In this document: one piece after another, positions 35,347 to 44,038 of the stretch
Position numbering within the stretch: the stretch's first letter is position 1
Layout: each line of letters starts with the position of its first letter
Assembly: GCA_024628785.1 (NCBI GenBank)
Contig: CP102404.1
Coordinates: 310,001 to 374,000 of the forward strand
Source of the DNA: Fusobacteria bacterium ZRK30
Lineage (GTDB): Bacteria; Fusobacteriota; Fusobacteriia; Fusobacteriales; Fusobacteriaceae
Direction of reading: 5' to 3'
DNA: 64,000 nt
Translations under genes and position numbers: made by a program
The notes under the pieces: generated by a model
Database searches by the model: none
Told to the model about the DNA's origin: nothing
What the model saw: only the letters and a program-made list of their open reading frames with translations

Positions 35347-37098
35347 CTACCCTACTACACTGTAAATTTTTTCTACAATATCTATTGTAAGATCCATGTT
35401 GTTATCACAATTTACTCCTAAATCCTTAACTTGAACTGTTACATCTTCTGCAAGACTTCCACCATCTAAATTTTCATTGAGTAATCCACCCATAACGAGC
35501 TGCACATCTAAACCAGCTTTTTTAATTTTTTCAACAACTTCTTTTGAATAAGTAAGAGCAATACCATTATAAGTACTGATAATTATCACCTTAGCTTCAG
35601 TCTCAAGAACTGTTTCAATCAGTTCATCTGGAGTAACATAAGTACCTAGGTCAAATACTGTTGCACCTGCCTTAGCAACTATTGTTTTTACTATTTCTTT
35701 ACCATAATCGTGAATATCAGTTGTCCCAACGATTACTTTTTTCCCCTCCAAACGTTTTTTTAAATTTCCAATTCTATCTAGAGCAATCGACTTTTTATCC
35801 ATTAAAATTTTAGTCATATCTGTAGGTCTCACTGGGATTCTCTCTCTCAATCCATCTTTTTCTCTAGTTCCAACACCAAAATTATCCTCTAATTGTTTAG
35901 GTCCAATAGCTTTAAGTGCTGCCATCATTTGACCAGGATGCTTTATATCTACACCTAAATTTTCTAAACCATCCATCATTCTTTCAAAGAATAAACTTCC
36001 TGCAGCTATATAAACATCAGTTTCAGCTTCAACTTTTTCCCAGTTGATATATGGCTCCATAAATTTAGATTTTTCAATCATCATATCTATACAAAGGTGA
36101 CCATCGACAATTTCTTGAGCAGTTGGTACACGGATAGCTTCTGTTACTGGAACTGAAGCTACTGAATGACCTGTAGGACAGTGACGTTGAAATATTGCAT
36201 CTGCTAATGAAAATGATGACAAAGCTCCAAAATTACGTTCAATATCCAAACCATAATCAACTGTATTACCAAAAATCATAGTACCAGGAGTTTTATATTT
36301 ATTTAATCTATCCATGGTATTGTGCATAATAATTCTTCCCATTGGGTCACTAAATAAGTTACCATAAGCATGAGATAACCTAGCTCCTAAAAGTTCTTCA
36401 ACGATATATCTCTCCATCATTGCCCAACCTGTTATACTCACTAAATCTGTAAATTGATTACCAAAACCATCATCAATATTTGAATGAACAACAGTACCTT
36501 CATATTTTCCCATCAGATAGAATGCTTTCATTGAATTCCAAGTACGATCATACTCTAAATCAACTCCTGGATATTCATAAGTAAAGTAATGAGATACATT
36601 ACCTATGGAAGTAGCTCCAGCCTTAAGAGCATAAACTGTATTTTCCCAAGCATTTGGGCAACCAATCATATGATCGGATAAGTGGGGTTGAACAGGCACT
36701 ACTTGTCCTAATGCAGCCCATTCTTCTGGTGTCTCCAAACAAAGCCCAGTACCTTTTGGAAGTTTATGTCTATACTCTTTAGGAACACCCATTACCCAAT
36801 CACATATAAATCCAAAACGTGTAATATGACTTCCACGTTTTTTTAACTCATTATATATAAATTCAATGTTTTTTGCTGTTTCGTCCCAACTATTCCAACC
36901 AACATGAGAATGTTTAGTTAATTCTCCATTTTTCATGCACTTTAATTTGTATTCATTCTCAGATTTCACACCATATTCTTTAAAAAATAAAGTTTCTCCA
37001 ATTTTGATATCTTTGGCAGCAGCATCAACTTCACGACGCATTGTATCCATATCAGGTAAATCTTTCCATTCAAATCTCTTATCAAATTTAATATTCAT
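35347..37098 (-). CDS. Single-chain AdoCbl-dependent mutase, substrate unknown
   Basis: 583 residues. Residues about 1-440 look like a TIM barrel (YTFEYP-type and HVGWNSWDETAKN segments, HPGQMMAALKAIGP). The C-terminal 125 residues are a B12-binding domain with the base-off/His-on signature D461-x-H463-x-x-G466 (TDIHDYGK), STYNG in place of the SxL segment, and VMGG. Glutamate mutase splits these domains into two subunits; a fused order with MutL recalls 2-methyleneglutarate mutase, but the barrel does not match any mutase I can name. It lies in an island with a dedicated permease and regulator, suggesting a catabolic mutase for an imported acid or amino acid. Good AGGAG start. Confidence 0.75.
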   Translation of the reverse strand: MNIKFDKRFEWKDLPDMDTMRREVDAAAKDIKIGETLFFKEYGVKSENEYKLKCMKNGELTKHSHVGWNSWDETAKNIEFIYNELKKRGSHITRFGFICDWVMGVPKEYRHKLPKGTGLCLETPEEWAALGQVVPVQPHLSDHMIGCPNAWENTVYALKAGATSIGNVSHYFTYEYPGVDLEYDRTWNSMKAFYLMGKYEGTVVHSNIDDGFGNQFTDLVSITGWAMMERYIVEELLGARLSHAYGNLFSDPMGRIIMHNTMDRLNKYKTPGTMIFGNTVDYGLDIERNFGALSSFSLADAIFQRHCPTGHSVASVPVTEAIRVPTAQEIVDGHLCIDMMIEKSKFMEPYINWEKVEAETDVYIAAGSLFFERMMDGLENLGVDIKHPGQMMAALKAIGPKQLEDNFGVGTREKDGLRERIPVRPTDMTKILMDKKSIALDRIGNLKKRLEGKKVIVGTTDIHDYGKEIVKTIVAKAGATVFDLGTYVTPDELIETVLETEAKVIIISTYNGIALTYSKEVVEKIKKAGLDVQLVMGGLLNENLDGGSLAEDVTVQVKDLGVNCDNNMDLTIDIVEKIYSVVG

Positions 37099-38210
37099 TA
37101 TGCTACCTCCGATTTTATATTTCCACTCATACGTATTCTTATGTTTTTAACAATGATGAAACCTAATAAAACAATACCTGCGTAACCATTAACTACATAT
37201 ACAAAGTTTAGTAATTTATTAAATGGTACTTTTAAGGCAATTAAATAACCTATTGGCGCTAAAGTAAGTGTTAATATATAAAACGCTTTTGATTTTTCTT
37301 TTGCAAAACGAGATGTAGCTGTCCATAGTAATGGAACTGATGTCGTATAGATTGCAAGAAATACAACGATTGCAAATATAGGAGCAAATATTGGCATCAA
37401 TTTATTTACTAATACTAAGTTTGGTATTTGTGCACTTTTTACTAATTCAACATTGGCGGTTAAAGCAAATCCACTTACTATAATTGCTAATGTATTAAAA
37501 ATTGCTGCTGCTATAACTGCTATGGTAACTTCTTTACGTTTATTCTCAGATCCTATTTTTGCCATAAAACCACCAAACCAAAGCATACAGAAACCTGCAT
37601 ATGAACCTCCGGCTAATAACCAATGAGAAGATGCCTGCATTACTTTAACTTCACCTGAGTTAATCTTCTGAACTGCTACGGGTATATTTCCACCATCGTT
37701 AATTAATGCGTAAATACCTACAACTGTGCAAATTATAACGATTAAAGGACCTATTTTTCCGATAATGTTAACAAGTGAATTTAATCCCATAGTTACTGTT
37801 GTTGCTGCTAAAACTGTAATAATAAATCCTCCAATATATGTTGGAACGCCATACTGTTGCTGTAATGTTGCAGCTCCTCCACCAATCATAACTATAAATG
37901 ACATATAGCAAAATCCGACAGAGAACACATCATAAGCAGTCCCCACAACATTTCCACAGAAATATCTATAAACATCTGCACCTTTATCAAACTTTCCAAT
38001 ATTCCCTGCCCTAGCATACGCATAATTAGAATAGCCAAAGATAATTAAGAAAACTAAACCTACCAGTAAACCTTGATATCCATAAGAAGTAATAAATTGA
38101 ACTACCTCTTGCCCAGTAGAGTAACCCGAGCCTATTGAAAATGCCAATATTGCTCCTACCAATGTAAAAATTGTGCCATAATTTAACTTGCTTCCGTCGT
38201 TGTTGACCAC
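37098..38210 (-). CDS. YkvI-type membrane transporter
   Basis: 370 residues, about 10-11 TM segments. It opens YGTIFTLVGAILAFSIGSGYSTGQEVVQFI; the helix-1 break GSGYSTGQE is typical of YkvI/LeuT-like amino-acid transporters. Later segments include LAGGSYAGFCMLWFGGF and VNGYAGIVLLGFIIVKNI. Its stop overlaps the mutase start (1 bp), so transporter, mutase and MutL form one transcript. The likely job is uptake of the mutase substrate or export of its product (inference). Confidence 0.75.
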   Translation of the reverse strand: MVNNDGSKLNYGTIFTLVGAILAFSIGSGYSTGQEVVQFITSYGYQGLLVGLVFLIIFGYSNYAYARAGNIGKFDKGADVYRYFCGNVVGTAYDVFSVGFCYMSFIVMIGGGAATLQQQYGVPTYIGGFIITVLAATTVTMGLNSLVNIIGKIGPLIVIICTVVGIYALINDGGNIPVAVQKINSGEVKVMQASSHWLLAGGSYAGFCMLWFGGFMAKIGSENKRKEVTIAVIAAAIFNTLAIIVSGFALTANVELVKSAQIPNLVLVNKLMPIFAPIFAIVVFLAIYTTSVPLLWTATSRFAKEKSKAFYILTLTLAPIGYLIALKVPFNKLLNFVYVVNGYAGIVLLGFIIVKNIRIRMSGNIKSEVA

Positions 38211-38671
38211 ATTTTTCCTCCTATGTAAAATTATTTTAAAAGTTAAATTTTCTTATTAATTATTTTTTAAAGAAATATATTGAAACTTTTAGATTACACC
38301 TATTTGTATTATATTTTTATTATAATAAAAATATAATAGATTTTTTTAGGGTTATGGAGTTTTTTTTTTATTTGAATAAAATTCACATTATGTATTATTA
38401 GTTATATTTTAAAAATAGAGAATTGTCAAATTTTTATTTTATTCCATTAGAATGAATTAAAAAAATTATTTGATATTTGAACGAATGTCTTAGTTTAAAA
38501 TACTTAAATTGCTTATTATGTTGACAGAAGTTTACGTAAGTATTTATAATGATGTTATATTTAATTTATGTGACTACCTCTGTCTTATAAATTTATTTAT
38601 AAAAGATAACTACAAAAATTATAATTTTTTTACAATGTTGCATTATATTAAGCAAAAATGGGAGAAATAAA
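38211..38671. other. Divergent control region of the mutase cluster and regulator
   Basis: 461 bp without a gene. The plus-strand promoter of the XRE-cupin gene is at 38521-38550. The AT-rich segment 38290-38350 (repeated TATAAT-like words) probably holds the minus-strand promoter of the permease-mutase operon. TTACGTAA (38532-38539), an 8-bp palindrome inside the regulator promoter, is a possible autoregulatory operator. No B12 riboswitch is visible. Confidence 0.5.
38521..38550 (+). promoter_or_regulatory. Promoter of the XRE-cupin regulator
   Basis: TTGACA (38521-38526), an 18-nt spacer and TATAAT (38545-38550). The spacer contains the palindrome TTACGTAA. The 5' leader would be about 115 nt. 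Confidence 0.8.
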
Positions 38672-39235
38672 ATGTTTTCAATTGGAACTAGAATTAAATA
38701 TTATAGAAAGAAAAAAACTTTAACTTTACAAAAATTATCGCAAAGAACATCATTATCTATTGCATATTTAAGTAATATAGAACGAGAAGTGACTAGTCCT
38801 ACATTACAAAATATTCAAATTATTTGTCAAGCTATGGCTATTAATGCAGTGGATTTAATAAATGAAAGTATTTCTTTTAAACCTGTAATTAAAAAAGCTG
38901 AAAGAGAATCGGTTTATAGCAAAGATTATGGAATAAATTATGAATATTGGACAGATAGTAATCAAAGATTAGTTGGGAAAGTACAAACATTAACAAATGA
39001 TGCAAAAGGTACTAAAAACTGGGGTCATGACACTGACGAAATTGGAATAGTTATAAAAGGAACGTTAAAAATAGAAATTTATGGTTCCACTTTTATTCTT
39101 GAAGAAGGAGATTCTATATATGTAAAAGCATTTTCAGAGCATTTTATAACAAAAATCTCTGAAAGCGATTGTGTAAGTTATTGGGCTGCTATGAACACTC
39201 TTAAAAGTATTGATAGTTGTAATAATATATTGTAA
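38672..39235 (+). CDS. XRE-cupin transcriptional regulator
   Basis: 187 residues. The N-terminal HTH_3 is IGTRIKYYRKKKTLTLQKLSQRTSLSIAYLSNIEREVTSP. The C-terminal cupin (DEIGIVIKGTLKIEIYGSTFILEEGDSIYVKAFSEHFI) probably binds the inducer. This family usually represses adjacent small-molecule operons. It is divergent from the permease-mutase-MutL operon, so it is the likely sensor of that pathway. Confidence 0.85.
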   Translation: MFSIGTRIKYYRKKKTLTLQKLSQRTSLSIAYLSNIEREVTSPTLQNIQIICQAMAINAVDLINESISFKPVIKKAERESVYSKDYGINYEYWTDSNQRLVGKVQTLTNDAKGTKNWGHDTDEIGIVIKGTLKIEIYGSTFILEEGDSIYVKAFSEHFITKISESDCVSYWAAMNTLKSIDSCNNIL

Positions 39236-39445
39236 CTTTTATTAAGGAAATTAAAAAAAGAGTGGGACAATAATTTATGAAACTAAAAAGTGTAAATTGC
39301 AAATTTAACTGGGGGACTGTCCCAAAAAATATGTAAATAAAGTATGAAGGAATAGCTTTCTATGATAATAATTTTAATAAAGGAAGCTATTTTTTATAGC
39401 AAAACAAAAATAAAATGATTTATTTGATGGAAAAAACAAATTATT

Positions 39446-39646
39446 GCTGGATTGTTGAATGAATATCAAAGAAGTGTTTTTTCTTCAGATACTGCTCTAC
39501 TTAAAGCATTGTGTCTAGCAACTCAAATAGCTACTAAAAAATGGACTTATTCCCTTAGAAATTGGGGTGAAATCTATGGAGAGTTCTTGATAATGTATGC
39601 TGATAGAACCCCAGAATATAGTAAAAAATATGCCAACAAGCCTTGA
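39446..39646 (+). pseudogene. C-terminal remnant of an IS256-family transposase
   Basis: The last 60 residues (FSSDTALLKALCLATQIATKKWTYSLRNWGEIYGEFLIMYADR) match the conserved IS256/Mutator C-terminus. The catalytic D, D and E domains are absent. The region 39236-39445 before it holds only an imperfect TGGGACA/TGTCCCA inverted pair (39264-39270 and 39319-39325), perhaps the other end of the decayed IS. No intact copy is in the window. Confidence 0.75.
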
Positions 39647-39712
39647 AGATAGAATACCAGAGGAATATAAAAATAGAAAAAGCTTAGGTTCTGCTCTAAA
39701 ACTCTATTTTAT

Positions 39713-39740
39713 TGGTGCCACCTACTGGAGTTGAACTTTC
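39713..39740 (-). tRNA. Degenerate tRNA-like 3' end near the island's right end
   Basis: On the minus strand a CCA end, discriminator A, acceptor AGGTGGC and T-loop TTCAACT are in tRNA register, but the two T-stem strands (GAAAG and CCAGT) no longer pair. Either it is a decayed attachment fragment or a chance resemblance. Confidence 0.3.
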
Positions 39741-39774
39741 GGTCTTATCATAGTAGTTAATTATATTAAAATAA

Positions 39775-39792
39775 AGTACTAAAAACGTACTA
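39775..39792. repeat. Right copy of the 18-bp subterminal repeat
   Basis: AGTACTAAAAACGTACTA, identical to 17117-17134, in direct orientation. It lies 102 bp inside the right repeat; the left copy lies 60 bp inside the left one. Confidence 0.7.
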
Positions 39793-39893
39793 ATATTTTT
39801 AGAAACATAAATAAAAAATTGATTTCAGTGAGAATAGTGAGATATAAAGTGTTAAAAATAGAGGTTGAGAGCACAAAAAAGATTAAAATTACA

Positions 39894-39905
39894 GAGTGGG
39901 AATAA
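39894..39905 (+). repeat. attR: right copy of the 12-bp guaA repeat
   Basis: GAGTGGGAATAA repeats the guaA 3' end exactly. The sequence beyond is interpreted as chromosome that originally followed guaA. Confidence 0.75.
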
Positions 39906-39987
39906 GAGCTAAACTATAAATTTTATTGAAAATAAAGAGATTGAAGAGAGTTTATTTTAAAAAATGCTCTTAAATTATATATAACAA

Positions 39988-40020
39988 GAAAAGTCTACCG
40001 GTTTAAGGTAGACTTTTTTA
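39988..40020 (+). terminator. Terminator beyond attR, likely the ancestral guaA terminator
   Basis: AAAAGTCTACC and GGTAGACTTTTTT pair perfectly around GGTTTAA. No plus-strand gene lies immediately upstream except across the island, so it was probably the guaA terminator before insertion. Confidence 0.75.
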
Positions 40021-40444
40021 GTAGAAACAATTTATTTATCCTTTTTTTCACTAAAGTATTTTGTCTAAATAAATTAATATCGAGTCCCATCTTTAAAGTT
40101 TCCTTCTCCCTTTATTTTAACTCTCATTTAAGTATGTTTGACAATATTTTAAAATTCAAATAAAAAAGGGACATTTTAAAATATCCCTTTTACACTATTC
40201 TTTATATTTACAAAATAAACTCTTTATTGAATTAGCCCTCCTAAAAATTTTAAATTCTAATCCTTTTCCTTGGATTTTAAGTCCTCCAAATCCAGCGACA
40301 CCTTATATTTATTGAGTTCACTATTTATCTAGTCATTAGAGGTTAAATTGATATCCCCATTAACCCTTCGGCAAAATCAAAGAGTATCTTATAAGTTGTA
40401 TTCCTTTCCTCTTCACAATGATCATTATGAACCTATCTTTTAAT
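40021..40444. other. Gene-free stretch between the terminator and the LRR gene
   Basis: 424 bp with no convincing frame. It contains a hairpin AAAAGGGA/TCCCTTTT (40164-40191) with A/T tails, a possible terminator for either strand. It also holds a 29-bp segment (40317-40345) that recurs at 41855-41883 on the other side of the LRR gene. Confidence 0.5.
40317..40345. repeat. 29-bp repeat flanking the LRR gene (copy 1)
   Basis: TTCACTATTTATCT then AGTCATTAGAGGTTA; matches 41855-41883 with four differences. Confidence 0.5.
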
Positions 40445-41539
40445 CTATCTAGGAATAAAATTGATGTGTGGGTTATCTGCCTCTATCTTAACTATTACCG
40501 TACGGTACTCTGAACTCTCTGTGATAGGATTGCTACGCATACAGACATGAAAAAATTTATTAAGTTTGGAGAACACTTTTTCGAATCCTGCAATTGTATC
40601 TATTTGGTTATTAGAAAGATCGAGATTCTGTAGATTATCAGGGAACTTCACATCCTCCAAGGTCGTTATCTGGTTGCTGAGGAGATCGAGATTCTGTAGA
40701 TTATTAGGGAACTTTACCCCCTCTAAGCTCGTTATTTTATTGCTAAGAAGGTCAAGAGTTTGCAGGCTATTGGGAAACTTTACTACCTTTAGGTTTGTTA
40801 TATTGTTGCTAAAAAGATGGAGAGTTGTCAAGCTATCGGGGAACTTTATCCCTTCGAGATTCGTTATCTTGTTGTTATTAAGACCAAGAACTGTCAGGTT
40901 ATCAAGATTGGTAAAGTCTAGACCCTCCAAACTAGCTATCTGGTTACTAAAAAGATGGAGAGTTGTCAGGCTATGGGGGAACTTCATCCCCTCGAGACTA
41001 GCTATCTTGTTGTTATTAAGACCAAGAACTGTCAGGTTATCAAGACCGGTAAAGTCTAGACCCTCCAAGCTAGCTATCTGATTGTGCTTGAGATTAAGTT
41101 CTATTAGACCACCGGGGAACTTTACCCCCTCGAGACTAGCTATCTTGTTATTATTAAGATCAAGGGTTGTCAGGCTATCAGGAAACTTTACACCTTTCAG
41201 GTTCGCGATCTTGTTGTGATTGAGATTAAGTTCTGTTAGGCTGCCAGGGAACTTCACCCCTTCCATATTTACTATCTTATTTTGACTAAGATTAAGTTCT
41301 TTCAGATTTACGAGATGATCTATCCACTTCAGTTCTATAATTCCTTTATTTATTGCAGTCAACTTTGTTATCAGCATCAGTTCATGTGTGAACAAGTTAT
41401 AAGGGTTGGATGAGAGAGTGATTCCTTTCTCAGCTGCTGCTAACTTCAATGCCTCCCAGATTAAATCTCTAAGGGTTTCGTTATCTATCATTACGGCCGT
41501 CCACTTAATTTCTACTACTTTTGATATTGGTAAAATCAT
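40445..41539 (-). CDS. Leucine-rich-repeat protein
   Basis: 364 residues. After a 70-residue helical cap (LIWEALKLAAAEKGITLS) there are about 12 LRRs of 21-23 residues with the internalin-like consensus LTxLxLxxNxIxxLEGVKFPxS, then a C-terminal cap (FHVCMRSNPI). There is no signal peptide or membrane anchor, so it is probably cytoplasmic and protein-binding. The start at 41539 follows GAGGAGGG; an earlier in-frame start (41566) precedes that site. Repeats are duplicated at DNA level with a period of about 138 bp (two LRRs), most clearly between 40810 and 41090. Confidence 0.85.
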   Translation of the reverse strand: MILPISKVVEIKWTAVMIDNETLRDLIWEALKLAAAEKGITLSSNPYNLFTHELMLITKLTAINKGIIELKWIDHLVNLKELNLSQNKIVNMEGVKFPGSLTELNLNHNKIANLKGVKFPDSLTTLDLNNNKIASLEGVKFPGGLIELNLKHNQIASLEGLDFTGLDNLTVLGLNNNKIASLEGMKFPHSLTTLHLFSNQIASLEGLDFTNLDNLTVLGLNNNKITNLEGIKFPDSLTTLHLFSNNITNLKVVKFPNSLQTLDLLSNKITSLEGVKFPNNLQNLDLLSNQITTLEDVKFPDNLQNLDLSNNQIDTIAGFEKVFSKLNKFFHVCMRSNPITESSEYRTVIVKIEADNPHINFIPR

Positions 41540-41892
41540 TTTTATCCCTCCTCTTGATACCACCAATTATGCACTAAATATTTATTCTTATAATATACAA
41601 TTACTTTTTTTTATTCCTCTTCTGGAGTTACTAAATTGTTCATAAAAAATATTATTGCTTATCGTAACAGGCTATAATTACTTAGGTAAACACATGGTTC
41701 TGATGCAACTATTATGGAGAATCTAAAATTTATTTAATGTTTTTTTCCTGTCATACACAGAGAATCGCTACTTTAGGAATAAATTTTTAGTTGTTCAAGA
41801 AATTATTTAGAATTTCTAGTAAAAAGAAGTAAATGAAATGTTTTATTTATCTAATTCACTGTCTATCTGATCATTAGAGGTTAGTAACTACC
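41540..41892. other. Gene-free stretch between the LRR gene and nadK
   Basis: 353 bp, AT-rich, with no frame or RNA signature I can support. Its end carries the second copy of the 29-bp repeat (41855-41883), abutting the nadK stop codon. Confidence 0.5.
41855..41883. repeat. 29-bp repeat flanking the LRR gene (copy 2)
   Basis: TTCACTGTCTATCT then GATCATTAGAGGTTA, in direct orientation relative to 40317-40345. Confidence 0.5.
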
Positions 41893-42696
41893 TTAGTATA
41901 GTTTATTTCCCCACTTAAGTTTTTCTCTTAATACATCATAATAATCTCTATTTTTAGGTAAAACTAATTTTAGAGTTTTATCTGAATACTTTATCTTTAT
42001 TTTGCTTTCAGGTAATATTTTACAAATTTGTTCTCCATCTATTGTTAGGTATCCCAGTCCATCTAAATCTTGAATAGAACAAACTAATTCTTCGTTTCCA
42101 TCTATAACTACAGGTCTAAGACTTAAATTATGAGGAGCAATTGGAGTCACGAGCATTGCATTTAATGTAGGTTTTATGATGGGACCACCTGCTGACAGAG
42201 AATATCCTGTAGAACCTGTGGGTGTTGCTACAATAACTCCATCAGCTCTGTAAGTATTCACAAGATCTCCATTAGAATAGACCCCTATGCCGACCAACTT
42301 GGTGAGAATACCTCCTTTAGAAATAACTGCCTCATTGATTGCGAAAAGGGTCTTTGTTCCTATAGTTATCTCCATCACACGTCTTTCTTCTAATTTGTAG
42401 TCTCCTTTAAGTACCTCTTCGTATATTTCAAAAGCTTCCTGGACTTTTATTTCCGTAAGAAAACCCAGGCTCCCCATATTTACAGCTATTACAAAAATAT
42501 CGTTGTTAACAATGAGTTTCTTACCTGCTCTTAAAAGAGTCCCGTCCCCTCCTATTACTACGGCAAAATCACAACTTTTTACTTTTTCTATGGGACATAC
42601 TTCAAGTCCATTTTTTTCAAAATATGCTACGGTTTTCTCATAAAAATTAAGGGTTTCTTTTTTATTGTGATTGTAAATTATACATACTTTTTTCAT
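41893..42696 (-). CDS. nadK: NAD kinase
   Basis: ATP- or polyphosphate-dependent phosphorylation of NAD to NADP. The 267 residues include the GGDGTLLRAGK nucleotide motif, NMGSLGFLTE, the conserved NE region ALFAINEAVISKGG and the glycine-rich GVIVATPTGSTGYSLSAGGPII. It starts after AGGAGA. It is preceded by a hairpin that separates it from the alcohol dehydrogenase gene. Confidence 0.95.
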   Translation of the reverse strand: MKKVCIIYNHNKKETLNFYEKTVAYFEKNGLEVCPIEKVKSCDFAVVIGGDGTLLRAGKKLIVNNDIFVIAVNMGSLGFLTEIKVQEAFEIYEEVLKGDYKLEERRVMEITIGTKTLFAINEAVISKGGILTKLVGIGVYSNGDLVNTYRADGVIVATPTGSTGYSLSAGGPIIKPTLNAMLVTPIAPHNLSLRPVVIDGNEELVCSIQDLDGLGYLTIDGEQICKILPESKIKIKYSDKTLKLVLPKNRDYYDVLREKLKWGNKLY

Positions 42697-42742
42697 CTCT
42701 TTCTCCTGTTCATTTATTCTGAGTAATTTTCTTAATTATTTT

Positions 42743-42776
42743 AATGCCCCTAAAGTCAATTGACCTTAGGGGCATT
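42743..42776. terminator. Hairpin between the alcohol dehydrogenase gene and nadK
   Basis: AATGCCCCTAA and TTAGGGGCATT pair, with an inner GTCAATTGAC. The T run is better on the plus strand than the minus, so termination of the dehydrogenase transcript is likely but not strong. Confidence 0.6.
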
Positions 42777-42865
42777 TTGAAATAATTTTCTTAAATTTTT
42801 TAGAGCTAATTGATGAGTATAAATCAATTGATGTGTTGCTTGATAGTCTCAATTTTCTCTCTAAA

Positions 42866-44038
42866 TTAGAATGTTACTTTTTCACCGTAGTAAACGGCTT
42901 TGAATAAGTTTTTCATCTCTTCTACAGATATCTCCCTTGGGTTTGTACCTGTACATGGATCTGCTACAGATGTTCTAGAGATCTCATCTAAGTTAGCCAA
43001 GAAGAACTCTTCTTCTACTCCAAATTCTTTTAATGAATGAGGCATATCCATCTGTTCTCTTAATTCTTTAACTAAGTTTACCAATGATTCTACTAATTCA
43101 GTTTCATTGTTTCCAGCTAATCCTATTGTCTTGGCTGCATGGGCATATTGTGCTTTTCCTACTTTATCTTTTGCATTGAATTCAATAGCATAAGAAAGGT
43201 AGATTGCATTGGCTAATCCATGAGCTATGTTTAATACCTTACCAGTTTTATGAGCCATCGAATGAACTATACCAAGGATAGCGTTTGAGAATGCCATTCC
43301 TGCTAAGTTTTGTGCAATATGCATATCTTTTCTAGACTGGTCTTCTCCATTGTAAGAGTTGATTAAAGTATCTGCGATCATCTCGATAGATTTCATTGCA
43401 AGTGCATCTGTAAATGGATTTCTAGCTTTAGAAACATAAGCTTCTAGTGCATGAGTTAATGCATCCATTCCTGTGTTTGCAACTAATCCCTTAGGCATTG
43501 TCTGTACTAAGTTAGTATCTACTATAGCTACATCTGGTGTGATGTTGTAGTCTGCGATTGGATATTTGATATTAGTTTCATTATCTGTGATTACAGAAAA
43601 TGATGTAACTTCTGTAGCTGTACCACTTGTAGTAGGAACTGCTATAAATTTAGCTTTATTTCTTAATTCTGGTAAGTTAAATGGTTTTGCAGCTTCTTCA
43701 AATGTGAATGTTGGGTGCTCATAGAAGATCCACATAGCTTTGGCAGCGTCGATTGGTGAACCTCCACCGATTCCTATTATTACATCTGGCTGAAATTTGT
43801 TCATAGCTTCTACACCCTTCATAACAGTGGCTACTGAAGGGTCATTTTCTACACCTACGAATAATTCGCTCTCTATTCCAGCTGCTTTTAAATATTCAAC
43901 AGCACTAGGTACTGTCCCGTCATTTACTAATCTTTGTGATCCTATAACGATAAAGGCCTTAGTTCCTTTAATAGTATTTAAGTGTGATAGTGCGTCCTCT
44001 CCGAAATATAGATCTCTTGGTATTGTAAATCTTTGCAT
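42866..44038 (-). CDS. Iron-containing alcohol dehydrogenase
   Basis: 390 residues. Rossmann GIGGGSPIDAAKAMW. Metal ligands are in GMDALTHALEAYVS (Asp and His) and GIVHSMAHKTGKVLNIAHGLANAI (two His). PTTSGTATEVTSFSVI is present. This is the DhaT/butanol dehydrogenase group (1,3-propanediol or butanol dehydrogenase, lactaldehyde reductase); the substrate is not resolvable. GAGGAAA start. It probably reoxidises NADH in fermentation. Confidence 0.92.
   Translation of the reverse strand: MQRFTIPRDLYFGEDALSHLNTIKGTKAFIVIGSQRLVNDGTVPSAVEYLKAAGIESELFVGVENDPSVATVMKGVEAMNKFQPDVIIGIGGGSPIDAAKAMWIFYEHPTFTFEEAAKPFNLPELRNKAKFIAVPTTSGTATEVTSFSVITDNETNIKYPIADYNITPDVAIVDTNLVQTMPKGLVANTGMDALTHALEAYVSKARNPFTDALAMKSIEMIADTLINSYNGEDQSRKDMHIAQNLAGMAFSNAILGIVHSMAHKTGKVLNIAHGLANAIYLSYAIEFNAKDKVGKAQYAHAAKTIGLAGNNETELVESLVNLVKELREQMDMPHSLKEFGVEEEFFLANLDEISRTSVADPCTGTNPREISVEEMKNLFKAVYYGEKVTF

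Larger units (their letters stand above)
17045..39905. mobile_element. Integrated genomic island in guaA (about 22.9 kb)
   Basis: It is bounded by the exact 12-bp repeats GAGTGGGAATAA. A tyrosine integrase and Xis-like gene sit at the guaA side, and an 18-bp repeat is found just inside each end (17117 and 39775). Contents: replication-type proteins, serine recombinase, IS110 and IS150-like elements, plasmid/phage-type genes (Gp157, ArdC, DUF960, Rad52-like), a decayed IS256 end and a B12-mutase gene cluster. No relaxase or type IV secretion genes are visible. It looks like an integrated plasmid/phage-derived element that has accreted insertions rather than a self-transmissible ICE. Confidence 0.75.

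Noticed and set aside
39264-39325. TGGGACA/TGTCCCA inverted pair as a terminator or att site
   Set aside because: The spacing is too long for an intrinsic terminator and it does not match the guaA junction; it is more likely part of a decayed IS end.
17045-39905. Self-transmissible conjugative element
   Set aside because: No relaxase, coupling protein or type IV secretion genes are visible within the junctions.
40566-41081. Long plus-strand frame of about 171 codons
   Set aside because: It is the antisense shadow of the LRR repeats, with no start signal; its regularity copies the LRR period.
40560-41300. Regular repeats as a possible CRISPR array
   Set aside because: The period and variation are codon-based and encode LRRs; there are no identical 25-40 bp repeats with unique spacers.
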